From Actinobaculum suis (GTDB taxonomy: Bacteria > Actinomycetota > Actinomycetes > Actinomycetales > Actinomycetaceae), in contig NZ_FNAU01000002.1 of the NCBI RefSeq assembly GCF_900102025.1, positions 1 through 64,000 of the forward strand: a stretch of DNA of 64,000 nucleotides, written 5' to 3'. Under the pieces are notes generated by a model that searched no databases, was not told the DNA's origin, and was given only the letters and a program-made list of their open reading frames with translations. The position numbers and the translations under genes were made by a program. This document shows, in pieces, positions 35,686 through 45,798 of this stretch. Within the stretch, counting starts at the first letter, position 1, and each line of letters opens with the position of its first letter.

Positions 35686-37118
35686 ACACTTTGAAATTAG
35701 CGCCCATGCTCACCGCCGGGCGGATCAAAGCTCGGCAAGGTGACGGCTGGCTAGACGTGTTAGCCGTCATTACCTTCGCCATTTCAGCAGCTTTAGCTCT
35801 CACGGTGGCGGGTGGCGCATGGATGTTTTACGGCTGGTATACCGATCCGAGCCCGGAGATTGCGCAAGGTTTCTTGGAAATCTCCGGCACGGCAGAGCTT
35901 AGTGGAGACATCGCCTCCCAAGCGGACTCCGTAAAACTTTGGGCCCTACAGTACTTTATTCTCGCCGGTTTTGCTTGCGGGCTTTTGGTAGTACCAGTGT
36001 TTTCGCTCGGTTCTTCCGCTGCCCAGCTGGGTGCTGCTGGCCGGGCCCGCCGCCTGGCGTCCTTGCGGCTGGTGGGTATGACGGGCGGGCAAACCACTCT
36101 CATGACCGTGGCCGAAACCGTAGTGCAATGGGTAATCGGCGCGACTATCGGGAGCGCTGCTTACCTCGCAACTTTGCCGCTATGGCAACACGGCTCCTTT
36201 GTGGGGCAAAGAATTATTTGGCAACACATGCTTCTACCCTGGTGGCTATTCGCGCTCATTTTGCTGGCGTTGCTCTTGATCGCTGTGCTTTCCACGGTCT
36301 CCGGTCTGCAGAAAGTGCGCATCTCCCCGCTCGGGGTGGCCCGCCACCAAAGCTCGGCGGCTTTGCGCTGGTGGCGTCTGCTCGTTTTGGCTCTCGCTAT
36401 CATCATATTCATCGCATATATGTTGAAACGCGGAAGCTACCAAGAAATAGGAACCTGGGTAATTATAAGCCTGACGTTAGCGGGCGTAATTGCCGGTATT
36501 ACAGTTGCCGCGCCTTTCATTATTCAGGTACTGGCCTGGCCTCTCACAAAAGTCAATAGCGTTCCGGTGCTCCTTGCGGCCCGCCGCATTCTCGATAACC
36601 CGCGTGCCATATGGCGTACGGTCAGCGGCATTATTCTGCTCTGTTTTATCGCTGGTTACACTTCAATAAGTTCCGTAGCTTTCACCAAAGACGGCGTTAC
36701 CCGGGGCGATCTCTGGTTCCTCCACGATATTCGTTTTGGCGTGCTGATTACCTTGACGGTTGGCTTCGTGGTAGCGGCGATTGGGATTCTTATCAACCAG
36801 GCTTCCGATATTTTCGATCGGGGCCGGCAAACCCAAGCTTTGCGTTACTTGGGTTTCCCCACGCGAATCTTCTCTGCCACACGGCTGGTACAAAGCTTCG
36901 GACCGCTCCTAGTATGCGCGATTCTATTCACCACCCTGGGCCGCTGGCTCGCTAGCTTTATGATTCCGGCCAGTAAGAGCAACTACATTGAAAGCGATAA
37001 CCTGGTGGTACTCCTCGCGGTATTAGGTATCGGTTTGGCCATGTGCCTGGTGGCTCTGCTCGTGGTGGCCCCGCTAGAAAAGCGCGTGGTCTTACGCCAA
37101 GGGCGACAAAACGACTAG
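35682..37118 (+). CDS. FtsX-type ABC permease
   Basis: Membrane partner of the upstream ATPase. The 478-residue protein has about eight hydrophobic segments in two groups (about 25-52, 85-115, 145-170, 180-210; 240-290, 310-335, 360-385, 430-470), with the FtsX pattern RARRLASLRLVGMTGGQ repeated in weaker form as TQALRYLGFPTRIFSATRL. Substrate unknown. Export of, or resistance to, a peptide antibiotic is the common role of such modules next to NarL-type kinases. Confidence 0.88.
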   Translation: MNTLKLAPMLTAGRIKARQGDGWLDVLAVITFAISAALALTVAGGAWMFYGWYTDPSPEIAQGFLEISGTAELSGDIASQADSVKLWALQYFILAGFACGLLVVPVFSLGSSAAQLGAAGRARRLASLRLVGMTGGQTTLMTVAETVVQWVIGATIGSAAYLATLPLWQHGSFVGQRIIWQHMLLPWWLFALILLALLLIAVLSTVSGLQKVRISPLGVARHQSSAALRWWRLLVLALAIIIFIAYMLKRGSYQEIGTWVIISLTLAGVIAGITVAAPFIIQVLAWPLTKVNSVPVLLAARRILDNPRAIWRTVSGIILLCFIAGYTSISSVAFTKDGVTRGDLWFLHDIRFGVLITLTVGFVVAAIGILINQASDIFDRGRQTQALRYLGFPTRIFSATRLVQSFGPLLVCAILFTTLGRWLASFMIPASKSNYIESDNLVVLLAVLGIGLAMCLVALLVVAPLEKRVVLRQGRQND

Positions 37119-37470
37119 CCACCGACCGCGCATGGTATTTACCGCCGGGCCGCCGGGAGCATAGTACTTACCATCGGGCCGCTGGGAGGAGGTTTTCCTG
37201 CCGGCGGCCCGAGTGTACGCCGCTGTTAACGGAGCATTTCTAGAGGCAGATACCACAGGCGCACACCGCCGGTTTACACCCTTAGTCCCACTTTCAAGTG
37301 ATAGTGTGGCTAGAGAATGTTTTGGGTATCGCATCGTCTCGAAGTTGTGACGCGCGTATCCGCCCAAGCAGGACGTGCGGCTAATATGATTGAGGCGTTT
37401 AACGCCGAGTTGTGCACTAGGAGTTTCTCGGTGTGTAAATGCAGTTCGCCTGCGATTGAGGAGTAGAGGA
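37119..37470. repeat. Intergenic with a 29-bp tandem repeat
   Basis: Two adjacent 29-bp units (37133-37161 and 37162-37190) share the core of TTACC, CGGGCCGC and GGGAG. No hairpin with a T-run was found after the permease gene, and no clear promoter for the flavodoxin. Confidence 0.6.
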
Positions 37471-38031
37471 ATGGACCAAATCCGCGCGGCCCTCGTGTAT
37501 TTTTCACGGGGCGGGATGTCGATGTGGTTTACCGGGACGGCGGTTCGTCAACCTGGCAATACGGAACGGTTGATGCAGCTTGTCAAAGACGAACTTGAAC
37601 GCGGCGGGGCTTGTGCAACCCTCGATACTTATCGGATCTTGCCGGCTGATCCTTACCCGGAAGATGTGGACGAAGCAAAAACGCGGAACTTCGCGGAACA
37701 GGATGACCACGCCATGCCGGAAATCGCCGAGCCGGTACCGAGCTTGGCCGATTATGACGTGATTGTCTTGGGCTTCCCCGTGTGGGGCGATAGCGTGCCG
37801 CGGATTATTTCTTCTTACCTCTCCCAAGCTTCAGTAGGAGAGTCCCTAATTTTGCCTTTCGTTACGTGGTCCTTGAGCCCGCTGTGCGTGAACATTACCG
37901 GCACGATCGCGCTCGTGGCGCCCGATGCTACCGTTGGCCTGCCCATGTACATCCGCGGTGAAGACGTAGAACGCGAACGCACGCTCGAACACGTGCATGA
38001 ATGGCTCGAAAGCGCCGACCTAACTTCATAA
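37471..38031 (+). CDS. Flavodoxin-like protein
   Basis: FMN-binding electron carrier or NAD(P)H-dependent oxidoreductase-like flavodoxin. The 186-residue protein starts with the phosphate loop region ALVYFSRGG...GNTERLMQLV and has DYDVIVLGFPVWGDSVPRIISSYL, the FMN-ring contact region. The ATG at 37471 is preferred to one 27 codons upstream because GAGGAGTAGAGGA lies directly before it and the extra residues look non-coding. Single gene with a terminator after it. Confidence 0.88.
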   Translation: MDQIRAALVYFSRGGMSMWFTGTAVRQPGNTERLMQLVKDELERGGACATLDTYRILPADPYPEDVDEAKTRNFAEQDDHAMPEIAEPVPSLADYDVIVLGFPVWGDSVPRIISSYLSQASVGESLILPFVTWSLSPLCVNITGTIALVAPDATVGLPMYIRGEDVERERTLEHVHEWLESADLTS

Positions 38032-38285
38032 GCCGCACTGATTTCTAAGTCGGACCAACTTCCTAACGGAAGCTGGCCCGACTTTCTAGCGGAACCTGCC
38101 CGGTTCGAACCGCTAGGTGCAAAACTGCTTGGCGCAAACTGCCCGATTCGAACTGCTTAGGCGCAAACTTTAGCGCTGCCCACGCTGGTCCCGATTGCGA
38201 GATACCCAGCGCGGGCGGCGCTTTGTTACCTTATTTGCGGCGTGCTACCGATTAAATACGGCGCACTACTGCTATTTACGGCTCG
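38032..38285. terminator. Terminator and repeats between flavodoxin and ddh
   Basis: A hairpin closes AGCGC (38172-38176) with GCGCT (38218-38222) and is followed by TTGTTACC, a likely terminator of the flavodoxin gene. Upstream lie two imperfect copies of a sequence starting CTGCCCGRTTCGAAC (38096 and 38139). Confidence 0.55.
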
Positions 38286-38291
38286 CTACAG
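38236..38291. repeat. 20-21 bp tandem repeat over the ddh stop
   Basis: Three units with cores at 38236-38250, 38257-38271 and 38277-38291 (TACGGC then GCTAC type). The last contains the ddh stop codon (38286-38288), and the others hold copies of it. Confidence 0.7.
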
Positions 38292-39263
38292 CCAGTGCTG
38301 GCGCAGTTCGGCCGGGTCTGCCGCTACTAGCTGGGCCGGCGGCACATCGAAGAGCGTGATTGCACCCGTGGCACCCGCCGCGGCCATGCGGGCCACGGCC
38401 CGCGCGGAAGCAGCGAGTACCGAACCCGTAAATTCTGGGTTCGAATCTAGTTTGAGTTCGCCATGTACCACCTGCGTGGTTCCCGGCGTCGTCTCCCCGA
38501 TGCGAATCACATGCCCGCCGTGCGGCATACCCGTATGATCCCGCGCAAATTCGGCTTCCGAAATGAAGTTCACTTCGGTCTCGTAGGGAGCGAAATAGTC
38601 GGGCATGGTCACGATCGCTTCGCGCACCGCATCCGCATCGGCACCTTCTTCGAGCACTACGAACACTTGACGGCGATGCTTTTCCGCCGTGCTCAGCTCC
38701 AGCTTTTCGCCCGCGAGGATGCGCTGCATATTCTCTTCCACGGGGAGCGTGTACTGTACCGCGTGCTTCACCCCGGAAATCCGCCTTACCGCATCCGAAT
38801 GCCCTTGCGAAAGGCCCGGCCCCCAGAAAGTGTAGGTTTCCCCGGCCGGCAAGAAAGCCAGACCATAGGCGCGTTGCAGGGAGAAGAACCCCGGATCCCA
38901 ACCCGAAGAAATCAGGGCGAGCGTGCCATGCTCCTTGGCGGTAGCGTCCACGGCCGCGAAATGCGCGGGGATATGCGCGTGGTTATCGAAAGAATCGACC
39001 ACGTTGAAATGCTCGGCTACCTGCGGAGTTTGGGTTTCCAGATCGGTTGCGGAACCGCCGCAGTTAATAACGACGTCGATCTTGCCCACCCAGCTGGGTA
39101 GCTCGCGCAAAGCCACCACGGGAGCACCAGCGGTGACCACAGTTTCCGGGGCGCGGCGCGTAAATACTGCCAGCAGCTCCATATCTTCGGCATGGGCGAG
39201 AGCTTTTTCCACTCCGCGGCCCAAATTGCCGTACCCGTTAATTGCTACTCGGATCTTTCCCAT
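38286..39263 (-). CDS. ddh: meso-Diaminopimelate D-dehydrogenase
   Basis: NADPH-dependent enzyme that makes meso-diaminopimelate from tetrahydrodipicolinate and ammonia in one step, for lysine or peptidoglycan. The 325-residue protein has an N-terminal Rossmann motif (IRVAINGYGNLGRGVEKAL), the family segments DVVINCGGSATDLETQTP and SFDNHAHIP, and the catalytic-site region ALISSGWDPGFFSLQR. Length and motifs match Corynebacterium Ddh. The start at 39263 is chosen because MGKIRVAIN begins the domain and GAAAGGGGC precedes it. An ATG 32 codons upstream adds no domain sequence. Confidence 0.95.
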   Translation of the reverse strand: MGKIRVAINGYGNLGRGVEKALAHAEDMELLAVFTRRAPETVVTAGAPVVALRELPSWVGKIDVVINCGGSATDLETQTPQVAEHFNVVDSFDNHAHIPAHFAAVDATAKEHGTLALISSGWDPGFFSLQRAYGLAFLPAGETYTFWGPGLSQGHSDAVRRISGVKHAVQYTLPVEENMQRILAGEKLELSTAEKHRRQVFVVLEEGADADAVREAIVTMPDYFAPYETEVNFISEAEFARDHTGMPHGGHVIRIGETTPGTTQVVHGELKLDSNPEFTGSVLAASARAVARMAAAGATGAITLFDVPPAQLVAADPAELRQHWL

Positions 39264-39410
39264 AATGGCAATGCCCCTTTCTTCTGTTTCCGCAAAGCGC
39301 GGTGCCGGTGACGAGAAGAGCGTAATGCCTCCGTGGGCCAGCGCCCCGGAGGCCAGCATATTTTGAGATATATCCGGAGCATATCTACACTTCGCGCTGC
39401 TATCGGCCCG

Positions 39411-40028
39411 TCACTCTTCTGCTTGCGCCGCCTGTGCCATCTGGAAGACCAATTCCCGGGCCGCGGCACACACTTTCTCGGTTTGCGTGCCCGCACTTAC
39501 CTGTTTGAAACCGTCGTAAATGATGGCACGGGTGAATGAGGTCCAAATATCCGGATCTGCCGCCCCTATATCTTTCCACGCCATCTTCAGTTGCTCACTG
39601 AAGAAATCGTGCACGCGATCGACGTCTTTTTGTGCCTCAGAACGCCGCGCTTCAGAAACCGGTTTGCCGTGCGTGCTACGCATCAAACCCATGAGCCAGC
39701 CGTGTGAGGACCGCGTGCCTGATTGCCTAATGCAAGCCACCACGAGCGTAGCTAAACGTTGCGCGGGTTCGGCATCCATGTCCACGTGTTGCATGACTTC
39801 CGCCCGCCATTTGGGCACGTTCCGATCCAAAACCATGAGGCGTAAATCATCCACGGAATCCACGTAGCGGTAAATTGAGTTGCGGGCAATCCCCGCTTTG
39901 GCAGCTACCGCGCCGGCGGAAAGGGCGCGCGGACCTTGCGTACGCAAAATTTTTTCCGCCGCTTCTACGATGCGGTTTGTCATCATTTCCCGGTGCTCAC
40001 GCACCGTCGGAGCTTCGATTTTCGGCAT
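39411..40028 (-). CDS. TetR-family regulator
   Basis: DNA-binding repressor. The N-terminal TetR helix-turn-helix reads IVEAAEKILRTQGPRALSAGAVAAKAGIARNSIYRYVDSVDDLRLMVL (about 17-64), followed by an all-helical ligand domain. Target and ligand are unknown. A strong site GGAGGAGGG precedes the ATG. It lies 147 bp after the ddh start in the same direction, so it might regulate ddh or its own promoter. Confidence 0.92.
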   Translation of the reverse strand: MPKIEAPTVREHREMMTNRIVEAAEKILRTQGPRALSAGAVAAKAGIARNSIYRYVDSVDDLRLMVLDRNVPKWRAEVMQHVDMDAEPAQRLATLVVACIRQSGTRSSHGWLMGLMRSTHGKPVSEARRSEAQKDVDRVHDFFSEQLKMAWKDIGAADPDIWTSFTRAIIYDGFKQVSAGTQTEKVCAAARELVFQMAQAAQAEE

Positions 40029-40333
40029 CCCTCCTCCTTCCTTCTGGGACCATTGTACGACCTTTTATTTAGCGACGCCGTACGATGAGCTCCGCGAAAG
40101 AGGTGGACTTGTTGCCCATTTTGGGTAACACCCACCGCCGGCCCAAAGAAATTCCGGGCCGGAGGTCCTATGCTTCGGGGTAAAAGTTACCCGGCCCGCC
40201 AGGCCCCCAGTCCCGCCCACCGGGCCAACCGCCCTGCCCACAGAGCGACCTATCCCTCCCGCCGGCAAGGCCAAGCCGGCCCGCGCGCCGGGCCAACTGT
40301 CCCGCCTCCCGGGAAGGCCATCCCGAACGCCGG
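40029..40333. promoter_or_regulatory. Candidate TetR operator and GC-rich spacer
   Basis: Inverted copies CATTGTACGA (40051-40060) and CCGTACGATG (40078-40087) lie just upstream of the TetR gene, 8 of 10 matching, a likely autoregulatory operator. The rest (about 40140-40330) is a very GC-rich stretch with repeated GGGCCAAC and CCGGC; nothing else was recognised. Confidence 0.5.
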
Positions 40334-41694
<1,361 letters not shown>

Positions 41695-44600
41695 ATGGCC
41701 GAAAACATACGGGAGCAGATTGCGGCATTGCGTGATGCGCAAATCATCAGCATCGTCGGCGAAACTATGTTTTCCCGCGGGTATCAATATTTCATCAATG
41801 AGCACGTGTTACATACCGATGAAGAACCCGAATTGGCGGGCGGCATTTCCGCGGTGGTACTAGGCAACGGCCGCTCCTACCGCGTCGTAATTAACTCTCT
41901 GCATCCTTTCCACGCTACCTGCGGATGCCCAGTGCGCGTGCGGTGTAAACATATTGCCGCCACCTTGCTGGCCGTGCGTGCCGAAAGCAGTTCTTGGCGT
42001 GAGCAGCTATACATGTTAGGTAGCGGCCGCCAGGTAACTAAGGCAAATCAGCACGAGCCGGAATATGAGCGGCTTGGCCTTCGTTTGGAGCGCACTAAAA
42101 CCGGGATCAAACTGCGGCCTTTACGCCAGTTGCGAGCCGGTAACTGGACGCCAAACCAGATGAGTTGGAACCAGTTTGCCCAAAGGCAGCGCCCCGGCGC
42201 ACGTACCGGAAGCCGGCTAGCCGTCCCCGCGCACCGCGCGGCCCTGCAGAATTTTATGCGGCAGGTTTCTTCCGGCTACCGCTCCCCGCACGAAGGTCTA
42301 ACTTTGCGCGACCTCGGCAGCATGGCGCTGGCTTTACTGGCACAGGCCGCACAGGCCGGAGTGGAACTATTTTGGCAAGACACTTCGCATCCCCTCGAGA
42401 TTTCTGCCGATCCGTGGGAAGTTTGCGCAGATGTGACCCTGCTGGATAGCGGAGATTTGCAGGTGCGTATTCTGGCGCTCGGGGCCGATGGGCGGCGCGT
42501 AGAAGTATTGGAAAACACCAAGCCTCTGCTCGGCCTGCTGGTTACCGATAATGGGGCGATTCTTGGTGCCCTGCCGCAAGGCACTTCTAAGGCCGTAGCT
42601 GCTCTTTTGTGCACAAACCACCCAATTTCCGTGCCGCAAAAAGACCGGCTCGAGTTCGAAACCGCGTTCCTGCCCTCTTTGGAGAAAATTCTTCCGGTTT
42701 CTTCCCGCGATGATTCCTACCACCCGTGCCGGGTTTCCCCGCCCCGCCTGTGCCTGGAAGTATCCCGGCCCGAATCAGGCTACTTCGAAATCACGGCCAA
42801 ACAGCAAGTCAGTCTGGAAGGCGACGCAGCAGAACTGCGCGGCGCCGCGGAAAACACCGCACCCGAAACCACGCTCGCCGCGGAAGCTAGCACTGCGGCC
42901 AGCGAAGAAAGCACCGAAGCAGACGCCGCAGCCGCTATCGAAAGCAGGGAAGACGGCGTCGAACCGCAACGTGAATCACAACCTGAAGCGCAACCTGAAC
43001 CCCAGATCGCGCCAATTGCGGACTATCTGGCTCTCAGAGATGATATCGAGACCTGTTTGCGGCTGTGGGAAAACAGCGCGGTGGGCGGAGTACCAACTTC
43101 TTTGCGTTCGGCGCTGCTGCTCTCGCAGTTTCACACCAGCGCGGCAGAAATTAACGCTTGGGGTTCTAATACCACTAACCTAAATTTTGAGCAGTTTGCG
43201 CGTTTCCAAGGAGAGCTCGCCCCGCGCCTGGAAGAGGCTGGGATTCGCGTCTTCTACGCCGATGGCGCCCAGTTGCATATTTCGCACGAAAAACCCGTGA
43301 TTGAAACCCGGATCCAGGAGAGCAATGACTGGCTAGACCTAGGGATTGTGGTAACAATCGGGGATTTTGAGGTGCCTTTGCCTGAACTTTATGAGGCCCT
43401 CACCAATAACTATGACTATGTGATACGCGGGGACGTAATGATTCCGCTCGGCCCGGATTTTGATCCGCTCCGCGCATTGCTCTCCAGTGCCGCCGCGCTC
43501 GGCGAAGTGGCGCCGAAAACCGTGCGGGTACCAACCGTGCGCGCGCACGCCCTGTACCTTTCGGAAAGCCAGTTGACGGCGTCGAAAAATATTCGCAAAA
43601 AACTGCGGGAACTGGAACGCCTGGGAGATCCGGAACCTTTGCCGGAACACGTTTCGGCTACTTTACGTGGCTATCAGCAAAACGGGTACGCCTGGCTCAC
43701 GCATTTGGCGCGGGCAAATTTTGGTGGTGTTCTGGCCGACGATATGGGCCTGGGCAAAACCCTACAAATCCTCACGATGATTCAACGCCTGCAGGAAACC
43801 GGGGAACGGGAAGGGCCGGTGCTGATCGTGGCCCCCACTTCGGTGGTTTCGAATTGGCAGGCAGAGGCGCAAAAATTCACGCCGCAACTGCGGGTGCAAG
43901 TGGTGCGCAATTCGGCAAAACGGCGCCGTGAATCAATCCCGGAACTTGCCAGCTCAGCCGATATCGTGGTCACTTCCTATACTTTGGCACGGATCGACGC
44001 CAAGGAATATCGCCGCGTGCAGTGGGGTGGCGTGGTTGCCGATGAGGCACAAGCAATCAAAAACCCGGCTACGAATTCCTATAAGGCGATTGCGGATTTG
44101 CGGCGGCCGTGGACCTTCGCGGTAACCGGCACGCCGATTGAGAACTCGCTCGGTGATTTGGCGGCGCTCCTATATTTGACGGCGCCCGGGTTGCTTCCTA
44201 ACCGCACGGTTTTTTGGGAAAAATTCCGCAAACCTATCGAGCGGCGTGGCGATCAGGAAGCTACCAAGCTATTGCAACGTCTGGTGCATCCCTTCATTAT
44301 GCGACGCCGGAAGAACGACGTAGCTCAAGATTTGCCGGAGAAGGTAGAAAACACCATTTTGGTGGAGCTAACTCCCAAGCATATGCGCCGGTACCGCCAA
44401 CAATTGGAACGGGAACGCCAAGAAGTGTTGGGGCTGATCGAGGACGTGGATCATAACCGCATCTCAATCTTGGCTTCGCTAACGCGGTTGCGGCGGCTGG
44501 CTATTGACCCGGGCTTGTTTGACGAAAAGGCCGGCCTTTCAGAATCTGCGAAGACCGAACGGCTTGTGGAACACTTGCACGAGCTATTGCCAGAAGGGCA

Positions 44601-45063
44601 CCAGGTGCTCGTCTTTTCCCAGTTCACCAGCTATTTGGAACGGATTGCCCGGCGCTTGGGCGAAGCCGGGATTAGCTACTCGTACCTGGATGGTTCAACC
44701 CGAGACCGCGACGGCGCAATCGCCAGCTTCCGCGAGGGCGAAAACCCCGTATTCTTGATCTCCCTAAAGGCGGGCGGCACCGGCCTCAACCTAGTGGAAG
44801 CAGACTACGTTTACATTATGGATCCGTGGTGGAATCCGGCCGCCGAAGAACAAGCAATTGACCGCAGCCACCGCATCGGGCAAGGCAAACAGGTGATGGT
44901 GTACCGGCTGGTCTCCCAAGGCACGATCGAAGAAAAAGTGGTAGCCCTGCAGGACCGCAAACGGAGCCTAGCCGGGATCGTCAACTCCGGCGCGGATCGG
45001 CCCATCACGGCCGCCGACATGCGGGCCTTACTCTCCGACGTCGGCTCCTCAGGTGGTTTCTAG
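41695..45063 (+). CDS. SWIM-domain SNF2/RapA-type helicase
   Basis: DNA-dependent ATPase of the SNF2 family, acting on DNA or on protein-DNA complexes. The SWIM zinc finger uses C76, C78, C84 and H86 (CGCPVRVRCKH). A bacterial SNF2_assoc region and an acidic Ala/Glu-rich linker (about 385-440) follow. The ATPase half has motif I DDMGLGKT, motif II DEAQ (VVADEAQAIKN), motif III TGTPIENSL, and in lobe 2 SLKAGGTGLNL and motif VI DRSHRIGQ. At 1122 residues it has normal length. Divergent from nrdF and convergent with the toxin-antitoxin pair 13 bp downstream. Confidence 0.95.
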   Translation: MAENIREQIAALRDAQIISIVGETMFSRGYQYFINEHVLHTDEEPELAGGISAVVLGNGRSYRVVINSLHPFHATCGCPVRVRCKHIAATLLAVRAESSSWREQLYMLGSGRQVTKANQHEPEYERLGLRLERTKTGIKLRPLRQLRAGNWTPNQMSWNQFAQRQRPGARTGSRLAVPAHRAALQNFMRQVSSGYRSPHEGLTLRDLGSMALALLAQAAQAGVELFWQDTSHPLEISADPWEVCADVTLLDSGDLQVRILALGADGRRVEVLENTKPLLGLLVTDNGAILGALPQGTSKAVAALLCTNHPISVPQKDRLEFETAFLPSLEKILPVSSRDDSYHPCRVSPPRLCLEVSRPESGYFEITAKQQVSLEGDAAELRGAAENTAPETTLAAEASTAASEESTEADAAAAIESREDGVEPQRESQPEAQPEPQIAPIADYLALRDDIETCLRLWENSAVGGVPTSLRSALLLSQFHTSAAEINAWGSNTTNLNFEQFARFQGELAPRLEEAGIRVFYADGAQLHISHEKPVIETRIQESNDWLDLGIVVTIGDFEVPLPELYEALTNNYDYVIRGDVMIPLGPDFDPLRALLSSAAALGEVAPKTVRVPTVRAHALYLSESQLTASKNIRKKLRELERLGDPEPLPEHVSATLRGYQQNGYAWLTHLARANFGGVLADDMGLGKTLQILTMIQRLQETGEREGPVLIVAPTSVVSNWQAEAQKFTPQLRVQVVRNSAKRRRESIPELASSADIVVTSYTLARIDAKEYRRVQWGGVVADEAQAIKNPATNSYKAIADLRRPWTFAVTGTPIENSLGDLAALLYLTAPGLLPNRTVFWEKFRKPIERRGDQEATKLLQRLVHPFIMRRRKNDVAQDLPEKVENTILVELTPKHMRRYRQQLERERQEVLGLIEDVDHNRISILASLTRLRRLAIDPGLFDEKAGLSESAKTERLVEHLHELLPEGHQVLVFSQFTSYLERIARRLGEAGISYSYLDGSTRDRDGAIASFREGENPVFLISLKAGGTGLNLVEADYVYIMDPWWNPAAEEQAIDRSHRIGQGKQVMVYRLVSQGTIEEKVVALQDRKRSLAGIVNSGADRPITAADMRALLSDVGSSGGF

Positions 45064-45076
45064 TTTCAGCTACGAG

Positions 45077-45340
45077 TTACTCATAGATACGCGAGCGGTG
45101 CCCGACGGCTACCGCAAGGATAATGAAGTTCTCGTGATCAAGCCGCGTGACGACTCTCCAGTCACGCCACCTGTATCTACGTAGACCTGCTAACTTTCCA
45201 GAAAGGGGCTTCCCCTGTTTTTCAGGGAATCCAGTACTTGCCAAGTCACGCAAATATGCGGTGATTTCGCGAGCAACCTGTTTGTCTAGTTTCTTGAGAT
45301 CTTTGAGAGCGCCGGGGAGGTATTCAATCTTCCAGCCCAA
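45077..45340 (-). CDS. RelE/ParE-type toxin
   Basis: Small toxin of a type II toxin-antitoxin pair, probably an mRNA interferase. The 87-residue protein has the family pattern IEYLPGALKDLKKLDKQVAREI, then GKPLSGKLAGLRRYRWRDWRVV and the C-terminal VAVGHRSRIYE. A TTG at 45338-45340 is chosen as start: it lies 3 nt after AGGTGG and overlaps the antitoxin gene by 17 bp. The longer frame beginning MALATQRP would run deeper into the antitoxin gene. Confidence 0.85.
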   Translation of the reverse strand: MGWKIEYLPGALKDLKKLDKQVAREITAYLRDLASTGFPEKQGKPLSGKLAGLRRYRWRDWRVVTRLDHENFIILAVAVGHRSRIYE

Positions 45341-45551
45341 GGGCCACCTTGACCTGGGTCTCTGAGTAGCTAATGCCATCGCATTCGTAAGTTTCGAGAC
45401 GTTCCAGGATCTCTTGTTCTACTAACAAATTATCAACTGTGGTCTCGATGGCTTGCCGGATATATTCGGAAGCAGGTTTTCCCGTAGCAGCTGAAAGTTT
45501 TTCGAGTTTTGCTGCCGTTTCTGCGCTTATTTCTACTGTTGTTGGAACCAT
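45324..45551 (-). CDS. Ribbon-helix-helix antitoxin
   Basis: Partner of the RelE-type toxin. The 75-residue protein starts MVPTTVEISAETAAKLEKLSAATGKPASEYIRQAI, a ribbon-helix-helix DNA-binding pattern, and ends in an acidic region (LERLETYECDGISYSETQVK) that would bind and block the toxin. The ATG at 45551 has AAGGGGG five bases upstream. It likely represses its own operon. Confidence 0.85.
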   Translation of the reverse strand: MVPTTVEISAETAAKLEKLSAATGKPASEYIRQAIETTVDNLLVEQEILERLETYECDGISYSETQVKVALGLED

Positions 45552-45622
45552 GCTAACCCCCTTCGCTCCTGTCGTTCGCGGCAACCTCACCACGCGCATA
45601 TAGTGACATTGTAAGAAAAACT

Positions 45623-45664
45623 AAGGGCGCCGCGAAAGCTATCCACAACTTCCGCGGCGCCCTT
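45623..45664 (-). terminator. Terminator of nrdHIE
   Basis: Perfect 12-bp stem AAGGGCGCCGCG (45623-45634) with CGCGGCGCCCTT (45653-45664). Read on the minus strand it is followed by AGTTTTTC, a good T-run. Confidence 0.85.
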
Positions 45665-45747
45665 GTTGCGTGTATCCCCCGCACGCGCAACGCCTTCAAT
45701 TACGCCTCACACGCGAGGTCCCCAGTTCTGACCTCCACCGGCGCCAG

Positions 45748-45798
45748 CCGCTACAACATGCACCCCGCTACACCATGCATCCCGCTACAACATGCAGG
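45748..45798. repeat. 17-bp tandem repeat over the nrdE stop
   Basis: Three adjacent units at 45748, 45765 and 45782, each CCGCTACAMCATGCA plus two bases. The third contains the last nrdE codons and stop (45785-45787), and the other two are downstream copies. Confidence 0.85.

Noticed and set aside
38096-38170. tRNA-like TTCGAA motifs
   Set aside because: No cloverleaf could be drawn. They belong to an imperfect direct repeat.
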